A stretch of DNA of 64,000 nt from an uncultured Fidelibacterota bacterium (GCA_913049685.1 CAJWZD010000008.1:1-64000); one strand, 5' to 3'. Numbered from the stretch's first letter, positions 45,322 through 54,840 are shown. Numbers and translations: made by a program. The notes: generated from the sequence alone by a model not told the origin.

Positions 45322-45520
45322 CTTTACCTTAGTTTTATTTTTTAATAATTAACAGGCGAAATTATCCCATATTTAATCATAAGGCAAAATGAAAATTCAT
45401 TTATATTTTATTGATCATTTTGCTCCTCATTGTGATAATTATCACAAACGTATATATAAATTAGTAATATATTATGTGATTTAACCTGTTCAATTATTTT
45501 TATTTATAGTATTTTCTGCT
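45322..45520. promoter_or_regulatory. Divergent regulatory region, rpsT / CRP-like gene
   Basis: 199 bases, one of the two longest gene-free stretches. Besides the palindrome it has AT-rich runs (TATATATAAATTAGTAATATATTA at 45450-45473 region) that could hold a -10 element for the regulator. No ORF with sensible start is seen in it. Confidence 0.5.
45430..45447. promoter_or_regulatory. Perfect 18-bp CRP-type palindrome
   Basis: TTGTGATAATTATCACAA is a perfect inverted repeat and contains TGTGA-N6-TCACA, the ideal CRP consensus. It lies 73 bases upstream of the CRP-like gene (start 45521) and about 109 bases upstream of rpsT on the other strand. A second TGTGA half-site is at 45475-45479. The downstream protein has a CRP-like recognition helix, so autoregulation is likely. 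No U-run follows, so it is not a terminator. Confidence 0.75.
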
Positions 45521-46201
45521 ATGAGTACAGCCCAACATCTGAGAAATGTTCCAATATTTTCTGACCTTAAAGATAATGATTTAAATATCATTGCAGATAA
45601 AATGGTTTCTCGCTCTTATGACAAAGGCAAAATGATTCTTCTAGAAGAAAGTCAGGGAGAGACATTTTTTATTATTAAAAGTGGTGCAGTTAAAGTTACC
45701 CGACAGAGTGATGATGGCCGAGAAGTAATTTTAGCTATTCTTGGAGAAAGCGATTTTTTTGGTGAAATGTCACTGCTTGATGGAGAAGGCAGATCTGCTA
45801 ATATTATTTCAAATGAGGATTCTGAGGTTTTAACTTTATCAAGAAGCGATTTTTTAGATTGCCTTGAAACTTACCCAAAAATAGCTATTGCTCTTTTAGA
45901 AGAGTTAGCAATTCGTCTTAGAAAAAGCGACCAACACATAGAAAGCCTATCTCTAAGCGATTCTGAGCATAGAATAGCTATCACGTTGATCCGATTTGCA
46001 CAAGAACTGGGAACTATTAAAAAAGGTGAAGTAACAATTAAAAACCTACCTTTTCAACAAGATATAGCCAATATGGCCGGCACTTCTCGTGAGACCGTAT
46101 CGCGAACAATCAAACTCCTTGAGGAAAAAAATCTAGTAAAGAAAAACAAGAAGGACCTTATTATCTTTAATTTTGACGAATTTCGTCAACTTTTTTCATA
46201 A
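45521..46201 (+). CDS. CRP/FNR-family transcriptional regulator
   Basis: 226 residues. N-terminal cyclic-nucleotide-type barrel: FFIIKSGAVKVTR, then FFGEMSLLDGEGRSANI, where Gly-Glu (81-82) and Arg-Ser (91-92) match the cAMP-contact residues of E. coli CRP. No FNR-type cysteine set is seen at the N-terminus. The C-terminal helix-turn-helix has DIANMAGTSRETVSRTIKLL; the recognition residues R190, E191 and R195 equal CRP's R180, E181 and R185, which read TGTGA. A perfect TGTGA palindrome lies upstream. Likely a cAMP- or related nucleotide-responsive regulator. Confidence 0.9.
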   Translation: MSTAQHLRNVPIFSDLKDNDLNIIADKMVSRSYDKGKMILLEESQGETFFIIKSGAVKVTRQSDDGREVILAILGESDFFGEMSLLDGEGRSANIISNEDSEVLTLSRSDFLDCLETYPKIAIALLEELAIRLRKSDQHIESLSLSDSEHRIAITLIRFAQELGTIKKGEVTIKNLPFQQDIANMAGTSRETVSRTIKLLEEKNLVKKNKKDLIIFNFDEFRQLFS

Positions 46202-46218
46202 TTATCTAAATCATAAAT

Positions 46219-47166
46219 ATGGTTAATTCTAACCAAGGTGATATTTTAAATCGTATAATAAAAAATGACCACTTAGCAATTTCAAGGGCGATTACACTGG
46301 TTGAGTCAGGGGATGACATAAATGATAAGCTTTTTAGTGGAATATACCCTCATACGCATAATACGATTAAATTAGGAATCACTGGTCCTCCTGGAGCAGG
46401 TAAAAGCACCCTAACGGACCAATTAATTCGTCTTTATTTAAATCAAAATAAGAGCGTTGGAGTTATAGCTGTTGACCCATCGAGCCCTTTTTCAGGAGGA
46501 GCGCTCCTTGGCGATAGAGTAAGGATGAACAATTATTTATGGAATGACAATGTTTTCATTCGGAGTATGGGGTCAAAAGGCAACTTAGGCGGTCTGAATA
46601 AAAAAGCACAAGAAGCTGGAGATATATTAGCTGCAAGTGGAAAAGATATTGTGATTTATGAAACCGTTGGCGTTGGGCAAGGTGAACACGATATTGCAAA
46701 AGCAGCTGATTTAACCATAGTTTTATTAGTGCCTGAATCTGGTGACGATATTCAGTTAATGAAAGCGGGTTTAATAGAAATTGCTGACCTTTTTGTAGTA
46801 AATAAATCAGATAGAAATGGATCAGAAAAGCTCGTTCAATCGATATATAGTGTCTTACATATATTTAAAAATAAAGATAATTTTGAACCACCGGTATTTA
46901 AGGTCTCTGCTGATAGAGGGGATGGCGTTGAAGATTTATTTAATGGAATTGGCAATTTTTTGAATAACAAAGACCATGAGCTTTATTTAGAAAATAAAAA
47001 AATAAGCAGATATAAGGATAGAGTGTTTAATATTATACAAAATCGTTTGATTGATAGTTTTTGGACAAATAGCAATATTGAAAAACTTGAATTAACTATT
47101 AATGATCTCAAAATCTCAGAATCTTCACCCTATCAAATAGCCGAAAAACTACTAAATACAAAATGA
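46219..47166 (+). CDS. meaB: MeaB/ArgK-family GTPase
   Basis: 315 residues. Signatures: LGITGPPGAGKSTLTDQLIR (P-loop), VIAVDPSSPFSGGALLGDRV, IYETVGVGQGEHDIAKAAD and FVVNKSDRNGSEK (NKSD base specificity). The family protects and loads B12-dependent methylmalonyl-CoA mutase or related mutases; no mutase gene is in the window. Overlaps tatC by ATGA. Confidence 0.93.
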   Translation: MVNSNQGDILNRIIKNDHLAISRAITLVESGDDINDKLFSGIYPHTHNTIKLGITGPPGAGKSTLTDQLIRLYLNQNKSVGVIAVDPSSPFSGGALLGDRVRMNNYLWNDNVFIRSMGSKGNLGGLNKKAQEAGDILAASGKDIVIYETVGVGQGEHDIAKAADLTIVLLVPESGDDIQLMKAGLIEIADLFVVNKSDRNGSEKLVQSIYSVLHIFKNKDNFEPPVFKVSADRGDGVEDLFNGIGNFLNNKDHELYLENKKISRYKDRVFNIIQNRLIDSFWTNSNIEKLELTINDLKISESSPYQIAEKLLNTK

Positions 47167-47891
47167 ATACTAATAATGAATCAATGCCTTTTTTAGATCA
47201 TCTTGAGGAGTTACGATGGAGGTTGATTAAATCAATTTCCTCTGTACTAATTGGTGCAATAGTTTCATTTTATTTTATAGATCATATTATTGAAATATTA
47301 ATAAAGCCTACAGAAAATCTTAATAACTCTATGGATTTGCAGGTTCTAAAAGTCCAGGGAATGTTCATGATTAAATGGGGTATTGCACTACTTGGTGGTA
47401 TAATAATATCTATACCAGTTTTGACATATCAACTTTGGAAGTTTATTGCACCTGGACTTTATTTAGATGAAAAGAAATATATAATACCTTTAATTTTATT
47501 CACATTTCTATCCTTTATAATTGGATTAATTTTTGCTTATATAATTGTAATACCATTTTCATTAAGTTTTTTTACGGCTGCTGGTTTTGAAGGGATAGAA
47601 AATAATTTTTCAATTAATTATTATTTTAGCTTCATCACGTGGTTAATGGTAGGCAGTGGGCTAATTTTTGAGTTGCCTGTTATTGTATTTTTATTTTCCG
47701 TTATTGGCCTGCTAACACCAGCTTTTATGAGGCATTATAGAAGATATGCTATCGTAATAATTTTAATTTTAAGTGCATTTATAACCCCACCTGACCCAAT
47801 TAGCCTTGTACTTATGTCGATACCTCTATTATTATTATATGAGATTAGTATAGGAGTTAGTTGGCTAGTAAACAGAAAAAAACATACTTAA
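47163..47891 (+). CDS. tatC: Sec-independent translocase TatC
   Basis: 242 residues with six membrane segments. The N-terminus MPFLDHLEELRWRLIKS and later KFIAPGLYLDEKKYI are TatC hallmarks (signal-peptide binding surface). It translocates folded twin-arginine proteins; candidate substrates here are the class V aminotransferase at 3538 and the Rieske lipoprotein at 5488. No tatA or tatB is in the window. Confidence 0.95.
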   Translation: MNTNNESMPFLDHLEELRWRLIKSISSVLIGAIVSFYFIDHIIEILIKPTENLNNSMDLQVLKVQGMFMIKWGIALLGGIIISIPVLTYQLWKFIAPGLYLDEKKYIIPLILFTFLSFIIGLIFAYIIVIPFSLSFFTAAGFEGIENNFSINYYFSFITWLMVGSGLIFELPVIVFLFSVIGLLTPAFMRHYRRYAIVIILILSAFITPPDPISLVLMSIPLLLLYEISIGVSWLVNRKKHT

Positions 47892-47900
47892 TATCTATCT

Positions 47901-48890
47901 ATGAGAAGTGACAAAAAATCCTTAAAACGTATTACGCGACCAATCTTTGATGATATCAAGCTTTTTGAGGAAGAGCTTAAGAGTGCTCTGCACTCAGAGG
48001 TTCGACTGATCAATATGATTGGCAAGTACATCATTCATCATAAAGGAAAACTTATCCGACCAATACTAACAATACTTTCATCTAGAGTTTGTGGTCAACC
48101 TTCTTTAAATAGCTACAAAGCTGCTGCTATGATAGAATTACTTCACATTGCCACCTTAATTCATGACGATGTTGTTGATGAGGCCGAAAAACGTAGAGGT
48201 TTTCCTTCAATCAATAGGGTTTGGAAGAATAAAATTGCCGTACTTATGGGTGATTTTATTCTTAGCAAAACATTGATAAATATGGTTGGCTTAAAGGACT
48301 TTGCAGCTCTTCAGCTAATAGCAGATACTGCTGAGAAACTTGCTGCAGGCGAAATACTTCAGATTGAAAAATCTCTTACAAAATCTATGACTGAAGATGT
48401 TTATTATGAAATGATTTACCAAAAAACTGCTTCATTAGTATCTACCTGTTGTGAATTAGGTGCTATTACATCAACAGGAAAAGATAAAGATAGGCTTGCT
48501 ATGATAAATTATGGTACAAAGCTTGGAATGGCTTTTCAGGTGAAAGATGATCTTTTTGATATTTTAGGTAACGAAAGCTCAACTGGTAAAAAAATAGGCG
48601 CAGATGTCAAAAGGAATATGATTACCCTACCACTTATTTATGCTTATCAAAAAATATCAAGAGTTGAATCAAAACAGATCAAAAAAATATTATCAATAAA
48701 GAAAAAAAATAAATCAAATTTAAATGACCTTAGAGAAATTATAGATAGAGTAGGTGGTTTTAGTTATGCTCAACAAAAAATATCTGAATTTAACAACCAG
48801 GCGATAGAGGCGCTTTCACCTTATCCAGAATCTCCGTATAAAAAGTCAATGATTGATTTAATTAGCTTCAATGCTCAGAGAAAAGGTTAA
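47901..48890 (+). CDS. Polyprenyl diphosphate synthase
   Basis: 329 residues. The two aspartate-rich motifs are LIHDDVVDEAEKRRGFPSIN (about 88-107) and AFQVKDDLFDILG, with KGKLIRPILTIL (IPP-binding Lys and Arg) before. Chain length is probably C40-C50 for quinone or C55-type carriers; not decidable from motifs. Uses IPP from the MEP pathway (ispG in this window). Confidence 0.93.
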   Translation: MRSDKKSLKRITRPIFDDIKLFEEELKSALHSEVRLINMIGKYIIHHKGKLIRPILTILSSRVCGQPSLNSYKAAAMIELLHIATLIHDDVVDEAEKRRGFPSINRVWKNKIAVLMGDFILSKTLINMVGLKDFAALQLIADTAEKLAAGEILQIEKSLTKSMTEDVYYEMIYQKTASLVSTCCELGAITSTGKDKDRLAMINYGTKLGMAFQVKDDLFDILGNESSTGKKIGADVKRNMITLPLIYAYQKISRVESKQIKKILSIKKKNKSNLNDLREIIDRVGGFSYAQQKISEFNNQAIEALSPYPESPYKKSMIDLISFNAQRKG

Positions 48891-48899
48891 AAAAATAAA

Positions 48900-49922
48900 A
48901 TGGCTGATTCATGGACAAGGCTTTTGGTCCTAAGATTTAGCTCTATTGGTGATATAATTCAAACAACTTCAGTCTTGAATACTATCAAAAAATATTTTCC
49001 CAACACTGAAATTGAATATTTGACCTTAAAAAAATACGAATCGCTACTTTTTGATCACCCGAGCATTGATTTTTTACATTCCATTGACGCAGGGACAAAA
49101 ATTGACTCAATAAGGAAATTGATTAGCAGTAAACCATACGATGCTTTAATCGATCTTCATAACAGCGTAAGATCAAAGCTAATTAGAAAGAAAGTCCCTT
49201 TGCTTAAATCGTACTATGTAGATAAGCCAAGAAAAAATAGATTTCTACTATTTTTAAACCACAAAAACAAATTTCCTACTGACTTTAACCAGAGAAAATG
49301 GCTTCATGAACCATTAATTGATCTATTGCCACCAGATCACGAATTTTCCGAAACAAGCTTGAATATTTCTGAAAAAGAAAAAAATGATGGAATTCAACTT
49401 TTAGATAAAAATGGACTAAATACCAAAAAATATTTCACTCTGATACCTGGATCAGCCTGGAGGCAAAAACAATGGAGCGTTGAAAAATATATTGAATTAA
49501 TCAATATATGTGAAAAGAAGTACAAAATGGCACCTGTTATTTTAGGCTCTGAAAAAGATATAGTTTGCAGAGAAATATTTAAGGGTTTATCAAAAAATGC
49601 AATTGATTTAAGTGGAAAATCTAATCTAAGGCAGTCCATGTCTATAATTAGTAATTCTGCTCTAAGCATAGGAAGCGATACAGGCTTTATTTATGCATCA
49701 GAAGCTTTGGATATACCAACTATTGTAATATTGGGACCAACATCATTCGAAACAGGAGCTGGAGTTTATTCTGAAAAATCTTTAAATATTTTCAAAAATG
49801 ACGTATGGTGTAGGCCATGTTCACAAAATGGCAGCTTTCCATGTTATAGGAAAACTCAATATTGCATGAAAAATATTAGTACAAATGAAATATTGATAAA
49901 TATCGAAAAATTATTAGCCTAA
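48900..49922 (+). CDS. GT9-family (heptosyltransferase-like) glycosyltransferase
   Basis: 340 residues. The start LRFSSIGDIIQTTSVLNTIK is the GT9 signature, with LIPGSAWRQKQWSVEKYIEL (ADP-heptose contact) and SIGSDTGFIYASEALDIPTI later. Adds heptose or a related sugar to the LPS core. Followed at once by waaA, so LPS inner-core assembly is the likely context. Confidence 0.88.
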   Translation: MADSWTRLLVLRFSSIGDIIQTTSVLNTIKKYFPNTEIEYLTLKKYESLLFDHPSIDFLHSIDAGTKIDSIRKLISSKPYDALIDLHNSVRSKLIRKKVPLLKSYYVDKPRKNRFLLFLNHKNKFPTDFNQRKWLHEPLIDLLPPDHEFSETSLNISEKEKNDGIQLLDKNGLNTKKYFTLIPGSAWRQKQWSVEKYIELINICEKKYKMAPVILGSEKDIVCREIFKGLSKNAIDLSGKSNLRQSMSIISNSALSIGSDTGFIYASEALDIPTIVILGPTSFETGAGVYSEKSLNIFKNDVWCRPCSQNGSFPCYRKTQYCMKNISTNEILINIEKLLA

Positions 49923-49924
49923 AT

Positions 49925-51196
49925 ATGCTTTGGAGGTTTTTATATAGATTCGTCTTGTTCCCATTATTTATGCTTACAATCATTGCTTTAGCTGTATTTA
50001 GTAAAAAAATAAGAAAAGGATTTTTTGGGCGTTTAAGTTCTAGAGTAAAAATTAATGATTTTATATCAAAATCAGATAATAAAGATATATATTGGTTTCA
50101 TGCTGCATCTCTTGGAGAATATGAACAGATAAAGCCAGTCCTCACTGGCTTAAAAGAAGTTGAGCCTGACTCTCTTTTTATGCTTAGCTTTTTTTCTCCT
50201 TCTGGGTATGATTTTGTAAACGATCACGATATTGATTGTAAAATATATTTACCTTTTGATTTTAAATGGATTGTAAGATTATATCTTAGAAAAATAAATC
50301 CTAGAAAACTTATTCTAGCAGGTTATGATGTGTGGCCAAATCTTATATGGGTAGCGAAAGATTTAAATATCCACACAGTCCTTTTTGCTGCAAGATTCTC
50401 AAAAAAAAGCACAAAGATGTACCCTCTGATAAAAATGTTTTATAGAAATATATATAATTCTTTTAGTGCTATTTATACGATAACAGATGCTGACAGTGAA
50501 CAATTAAAGTTAATAGTGGGTAAAAATACCCCTTCAAGAATGCGAACATTAGGTAATCCAAGATATGACCAAGTTAAATTGAAATCCGATAAATTTACGA
50601 AGGAAAGAACTAAATCTGTTCTTCAGAGGCCAAAGAGGCTTGTATTGGGAAGTATGCATCTTGAAGATGAAAAAAAAATAAATGCTTCACTCTTCACCCT
50701 CATTAATGATATTCCAGAGTTATCGTTAATATGGGCTCCTCATACTCCATCAAACAAAGATATTTCAAGGATTGAGAACTATTTAATTAAAAATAATACC
50801 ATCTATGAAAAGCTTGGTAAAAAAAATATTGAAGAAATAGACTCTAAAGTTATCATTGTTGATTCAGTGGGTAAATTATCTCAGCTTTATTGGCACGGAC
50901 AGATCGCTTATATTGGAGGCGGATTTTCTTCTGGAGTTCATAACGTCATGGAGCCAGCAATAGCTAGATTGCCAGTATTTTTTGGACCTAAATACAATAA
51001 TTTTCATGAAGCCGAGGAGCTAATTAAAAAAGGTGGAGGTTTTTCTATTGCAAATGGAGAAGAATTTTATACAAAAATATCCAGCCTTCTAAATGAAGAA
51101 GATATTTTTTTAAGCTCAAGCTATTCAGCCACTAATGTTGTTCATGATAATCTAGGCTCCTCTACTCGTATCGTAAGGAGTTTGATTCATGACTAA
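49925..51196 (+). CDS. waaA: Kdo transferase
   Basis: 423 residues, standard. N-terminal anchor, then YWFHAASLGEYEQIKPVLTG and SFFSPSGYDFV; C-terminal domain has YIGGGFSSGVHNVMEPAIAR and FFGPKYNNFHEAEELIKKG. Transfers Kdo from CMP-Kdo to lipid A, marking the organism as an LPS producer. Overlaps the ECF-type ATPase gene by 8 bases. Confidence 0.95.
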   Translation: MLWRFLYRFVLFPLFMLTIIALAVFSKKIRKGFFGRLSSRVKINDFISKSDNKDIYWFHAASLGEYEQIKPVLTGLKEVEPDSLFMLSFFSPSGYDFVNDHDIDCKIYLPFDFKWIVRLYLRKINPRKLILAGYDVWPNLIWVAKDLNIHTVLFAARFSKKSTKMYPLIKMFYRNIYNSFSAIYTITDADSEQLKLIVGKNTPSRMRTLGNPRYDQVKLKSDKFTKERTKSVLQRPKRLVLGSMHLEDEKKINASLFTLINDIPELSLIWAPHTPSNKDISRIENYLIKNNTIYEKLGKKNIEEIDSKVIIVDSVGKLSQLYWHGQIAYIGGGFSSGVHNVMEPAIARLPVFFGPKYNNFHEAEELIKKGGGFSIANGEEFYTKISSLLNEEDIFLSSSYSATNVVHDNLGSSTRIVRSLIHD

Positions 51197-52502
51197 GGAA
51201 TTTTCATTTGATATTACATTTGAAAAATTCAATGATAAAAAAAGAATTGATCTTAATTTTGGTTTAAATGTTTTTTATGGAGAAAGCGGTTCTGGTAAAA
51301 CAGAATTAATAAATTCTTTCTTTGATAATAATAAATTTGAATCAAAAAATTTTTTAATTACCACCAAAAAGATTCCAAAAAAAAAGCAATTGGTTTTTCA
51401 AAACCCAGAAAACCAAATTGTATCCCCAAACTTATTATCTGAAATCTCATTTGGTCTTGAGTGTCTACCATATAACAAAGATTTGCAAAGTAACCTTGAA
51501 GATTTAAAAGCTTTATTGCCTTTTATAGATAACTGGTCTCGTCATCCAAATACGCTAAGTGGTGGTGAGATGGAAATTTTAAATATTGTCACTGCCTTTT
51601 CTTCTCCCTCTGAGGTAATTTTTATTGATGATGGCTTATCATATTTAAGCTCATCAATAAAGAATGATTGGGTCAATTGGATTAATGAAAAATATGGAGA
51701 TCAGAAAACAATATTATGGTTTACTTCAGACCACAATGATTTAAAATACGGTAAAACAAAATGGATATTATCGCTATCTGGTTTACAAAAAATTAACAAA
51801 TCAGAAATATCTACCTTATACAATCATAAACATACAACTGGAAGTCTTTCAATCAAAACAGATGACCTTACATTCTCATTTGATGATTCAAACAAATCAG
51901 TGATAGAAAAATTTAATATTGAATTAACAAATTCACGCTCACTAGGAATTATTGGTAAAAATGGCTCAGGTAAAACTACCTTTATCAAGCTCTTAACAAA
52001 TGAGATCAATCCATCAAATGGTAAAATAGATCTTAAATTATTTGATGAATCACCCAATGTTGCTGTTTTGAATCAATTTCCTGAACGCATGCTTGGCCCA
52101 AATACACTAGAGCAACTACTTCAAAAATTGATTGATAACAATAAATTTGAAAAAAACAAGGTTAAGAGTTTTATAAAAAAATTAAACTCTCATCAAGTGA
52201 ATTGGGATAAAGTTAAACACAAAAAAGCATTCGATCTTTCTTGGTCTATAGTACGTATTGTTCTTATTGTAATTCTAGCTTTAAGTAATTTTAACCTAAT
52301 TATTTTAGATGAACCAACTTTTGGATTAGGTTTTCAGCAAAAAATTAAGCTAAGTCAAATACTTAAAAGTTTATTAGTAAATAAACACTTAATATTAGTT
52401 TCGCATGATACTAATTTTGTTAACAATCATTGCGATCAAATCGTCGATTTTGATTCAAAAACCATCTTGCAGAATAATAAAATATTAAGCAATGCAGAAT
52501 AG
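51189..52502 (+). CDS. Fused two-domain ECF-type ABC ATPase
   Basis: 437 residues holding two ABC ATPase domains. Domain 1: Walker A GESGSGKT (31-38), FQNPENQIVSPNLLSEISFG (ECF/CbiO-type Q-loop), signature LSGGE (123-127), Walker B IFIDDG with Asp in place of catalytic Glu. Domain 2: Walker A GKNGSGKT (256-263), signature degraded to LSWSI (350-354), Walker B IILDEP intact, switch His in LVSHD (406). So one composite site is canonical and the other degenerate. Energy-coupling factor transporters use such ATPases, but no EcfT or S component is nearby. Confidence 0.82.
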   Translation: MTKEFSFDITFEKFNDKKRIDLNFGLNVFYGESGSGKTELINSFFDNNKFESKNFLITTKKIPKKKQLVFQNPENQIVSPNLLSEISFGLECLPYNKDLQSNLEDLKALLPFIDNWSRHPNTLSGGEMEILNIVTAFSSPSEVIFIDDGLSYLSSSIKNDWVNWINEKYGDQKTILWFTSDHNDLKYGKTKWILSLSGLQKINKSEISTLYNHKHTTGSLSIKTDDLTFSFDDSNKSVIEKFNIELTNSRSLGIIGKNGSGKTTFIKLLTNEINPSNGKIDLKLFDESPNVAVLNQFPERMLGPNTLEQLLQKLIDNNKFEKNKVKSFIKKLNSHQVNWDKVKHKKAFDLSWSIVRIVLIVILALSNFNLIILDEPTFGLGFQQKIKLSQILKSLLVNKHLILVSHDTNFVNNHCDQIVDFDSKTILQNNKILSNAE

Positions 52503-53052
52503 ACTCAAGTTAAACGACCCAAGAAAAATCGTTACCCTGGCAAACTTTATAAGTTTGATTAGAGCCGCGTTAGCCATTCCAATAGTTTACACCTTAAGAG
52601 ATCCTACTCTTGGTTCCATAACACTGTTTCTTATATTGGTTGCAATCATGTCTGATGCTTTAGATGGCTGGGTTGCCAGAAAAGCTGATGAAGTCACATA
52701 TTTTGGTCAATGGGTGGATCCAATAGCAGACTTTATATGTATTTTATCTGTTGTTTCCTATTTGGTGTTATCCGGTCAAATTCCTGCATGGTTCTTTCTA
52801 TTTTATATTTTGAGATATTTATTCATAGCTATACTTGCTATTTATGCTTTTAATAGAAACCAATTTTTTCTTAGCGCTAACTGGTGGGGTAAATGGGCCA
52901 CAGGAATAACATCTTTAGCAATTTTATTTCATATTTGGCCATGGGAAGCTTTTCCATGGATCAAAGACTTTACAATATACTTAGCAACATCTCTTATGGT
53001 TATAAGCTGGGTGGTTTACCTTAGAGATTTCTATTCATTATTTAAAAAATGA
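52492..53052 (+). CDS. pgsA: CDP-alcohol phosphatidyltransferase (PgsA-like)
   Basis: 186 residues with membrane segments. The family motif DG(x)2AR(x)8G(x)3D(x)3D is seen as SDALDGWVARKADEVTYFGQ followed by WVDPIADF. Probably phosphatidylglycerophosphate synthase, feeding phosphatidylglycerol; other CDP-alcohol transferases are possible. Overlaps the ATPase gene by 11 bases and rimO by 4. Confidence 0.85.
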   Translation: MQNRLKLNDPRKIVTLANFISLIRAALAIPIVYTLRDPTLGSITLFLILVAIMSDALDGWVARKADEVTYFGQWVDPIADFICILSVVSYLVLSGQIPAWFFLFYILRYLFIAILAIYAFNRNQFFLSANWWGKWATGITSLAILFHIWPWEAFPWIKDFTIYLATSLMVISWVVYLRDFYSLFKK

Positions 53053-54335
53053 TCGATAAGCAAAAATTAAAATTTATTAGCCTTGGATGCGCAAAGGCAT
53101 TAGTTGACTCAGAAAAATTAATGGGTGCCTTAAAAAATACCAATTACCAAATTACTGAAGAACCTGAAGAAGCTGATACAATGGTGATTAATACCTGCGG
53201 ATTTATAGATGTTGCCCGACAGGAATCAGTTGATACGATTCTTCAGGCATCAGAGCTAAAACGAAGTGGAAAGCTTGATAGGCTTGTGGTAATGGGGTGT
53301 CTTTCTGAGCGCTATCCTGAAGAGCTTTCAAAAGAAATTCCAGAGGTTGACTACTTTTTTGGCAGCAATGACCATGTAAAAATTGTTCAATATTTAACTG
53401 GAAAAGAATTTTCTAAAGACGATCCAATTTTCTTAAGATCTATTTTGACACCAGACCACTATGCTTACATAAAAATAGCGGAAGGATGTGATAACGGTTG
53501 TTCTTTTTGTAGTATACCTATTATGCGAGGTCTTCAAAAAAGCAGAACCATCGATTCAATCATGTGGGAAGCCGAGAAGCTCTCCGAAAGAGGGATTAAG
53601 GAATTGTTGGTTATTGCTCAGGACACTACCAGTTATGGATGGGACCTAAAGCCAAAGCAATATCTGGGGAATCTTATAAAAGAGCTTGATCAGCTTGATT
53701 TTGAATGGATTAGAATTCATTACGCTCATCCTGCTCACTTATCAAAAAAAATCATTAGTGCGATAGCAGATGCGAAAAATATTTGCAACTATATTGATAT
53801 GCCAATTCAGCACGCATCCGACTCTATTTTAAAATCTATGCGCAGAGGTTTAGACTCAAGTGGAATCAAAAAGAGGATTCAGCTTTTACGTGAGGCAGTC
53901 CCAAATATAAGGATAAGAACTACTCTTATTGTCGGATATCCTGGTGAAACCGATGAGGATTTTGAAAACCTACATTCTTTTATCGAAGAAGTTCGGTTTG
54001 ATAGGTTAGGCGTATTTACATATTCTGAAGAAGAGGGTACAATTGCAGAAAACCTTAAGGACGATGTTCCGTTAGAATTAAAAAATGAAAGAAAAATGAG
54101 GTTAATGGACTTACAGGCTGATATTAGTAACGAAAAAAATCAGCAAATGATTGGACAGACATTAAAAGTCATTGTTGATGATGTAGGAGAAAAACACTCT
54201 GTTGGAAGAACTGAATACGACTCACCAGAAGTAGATAACATTGTCAATATAAATAAGCCACTGAACGTAGGGCGTTTTTACAATATTAAGATTAACTCTG
54301 CAAATGAATTTGAACTCATTGGAACCCCAATTTAA
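53049..54335 (+). CDS. rimO: Ribosomal protein S12 methylthiotransferase
   Basis: 428 residues. UPF0004 domain cysteines in SLGCAKALVDSE, INTCGFIDVA and VMGCLSERYPE; radical-SAM cluster in EGCDNGCSFCSIP (about 147-155); C-terminal TRAM domain (about 365-428). NCSKAL-like LGCAKALVDSEKLMGAL is RimO-type rather than MiaB-type. It methylthiolates Asp88 of ribosomal protein S12. Ends 17 bases before a convergent lipoprotein gene. Confidence 0.95.
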   Translation: MIDKQKLKFISLGCAKALVDSEKLMGALKNTNYQITEEPEEADTMVINTCGFIDVARQESVDTILQASELKRSGKLDRLVVMGCLSERYPEELSKEIPEVDYFFGSNDHVKIVQYLTGKEFSKDDPIFLRSILTPDHYAYIKIAEGCDNGCSFCSIPIMRGLQKSRTIDSIMWEAEKLSERGIKELLVIAQDTTSYGWDLKPKQYLGNLIKELDQLDFEWIRIHYAHPAHLSKKIISAIADAKNICNYIDMPIQHASDSILKSMRRGLDSSGIKKRIQLLREAVPNIRIRTTLIVGYPGETDEDFENLHSFIEEVRFDRLGVFTYSEEEGTIAENLKDDVPLELKNERKMRLMDLQADISNEKNQQMIGQTLKVIVDDVGEKHSVGRTEYDSPEVDNIVNINKPLNVGRFYNIKINSANEFELIGTPI

Positions 54336-54352
54336 AGATTATATTTTATTGC

Positions 54353-54826
54353 TTATTTAATAGAATAGTATTTTTTTATCTCATTTGCAAATTTTTGCAA
54401 ATAATCATTTGGTATGGGAAGTAGCAAATTATACTGAGATATTTTCCATTTATTATTTTCAAAAATTAACACACCAGTTCCTCGAAAGATTCCATAGGAT
54501 TCATTTTCAACTAGTTCATCAAACCAAGCCGATTTATTATCATTTGAAATAAATACATTCCTACTGTTTACTTTATATGTCCAACCTGTACCTGTATCAA
54601 AGCGCGATTTTACGTAAGAATTGAATGATTTTATGGGCCATCTTTCTTCAATATCTGTTCCAAAAAAGACAGCATTTTTTGAAAAAAGATCAATGTAGTT
54701 TTTTTGATCAGCTTTTGATGCAAAATGATGAAGAGCATCTAGAGTGTTATTTATTTTTTCTTGATGATCAGGTGTGTCACATGATACTAAATGAATAAGA
54801 ATATATGTAAAAACTAATTTTCTCAT
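54353..54826 (-). CDS. SnoaL/NTF2-like domain lipoprotein
   Basis: 157 residues. Lipoprotein signal ends at HLVSCDTPD (Cys about 16). Mature part: LDALHHFASKADQKNYIDLF, NAVFFGTDIEERWP, and FRGTGVLIFENNKWKISQYN match the SnoaL-like cone fold (calcium/calmodulin-kinase association-like, PF13474 type). Function is unknown in stand-alone form; often a small-molecule binder. Followed downstream on the same strand by nothing; upstream lies the amidohydrolase. Confidence 0.8.
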   Translation of the reverse strand: MRKLVFTYILIHLVSCDTPDHQEKINNTLDALHHFASKADQKNYIDLFSKNAVFFGTDIEERWPIKSFNSYVKSRFDTGTGWTYKVNSRNVFISNDNKSAWFDELVENESYGIFRGTGVLIFENNKWKISQYNLLLPIPNDYLQKFANEIKKYYSIK

Positions 54827-54840
54827 AATCTATTCCTTGA

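Noticed and set aside
45430-45447. The palindrome read as a transcription terminator
   Set aside because: It is a simple 18-bp inverted repeat with no loop and no T-run on either side, and it matches a CRP operator.
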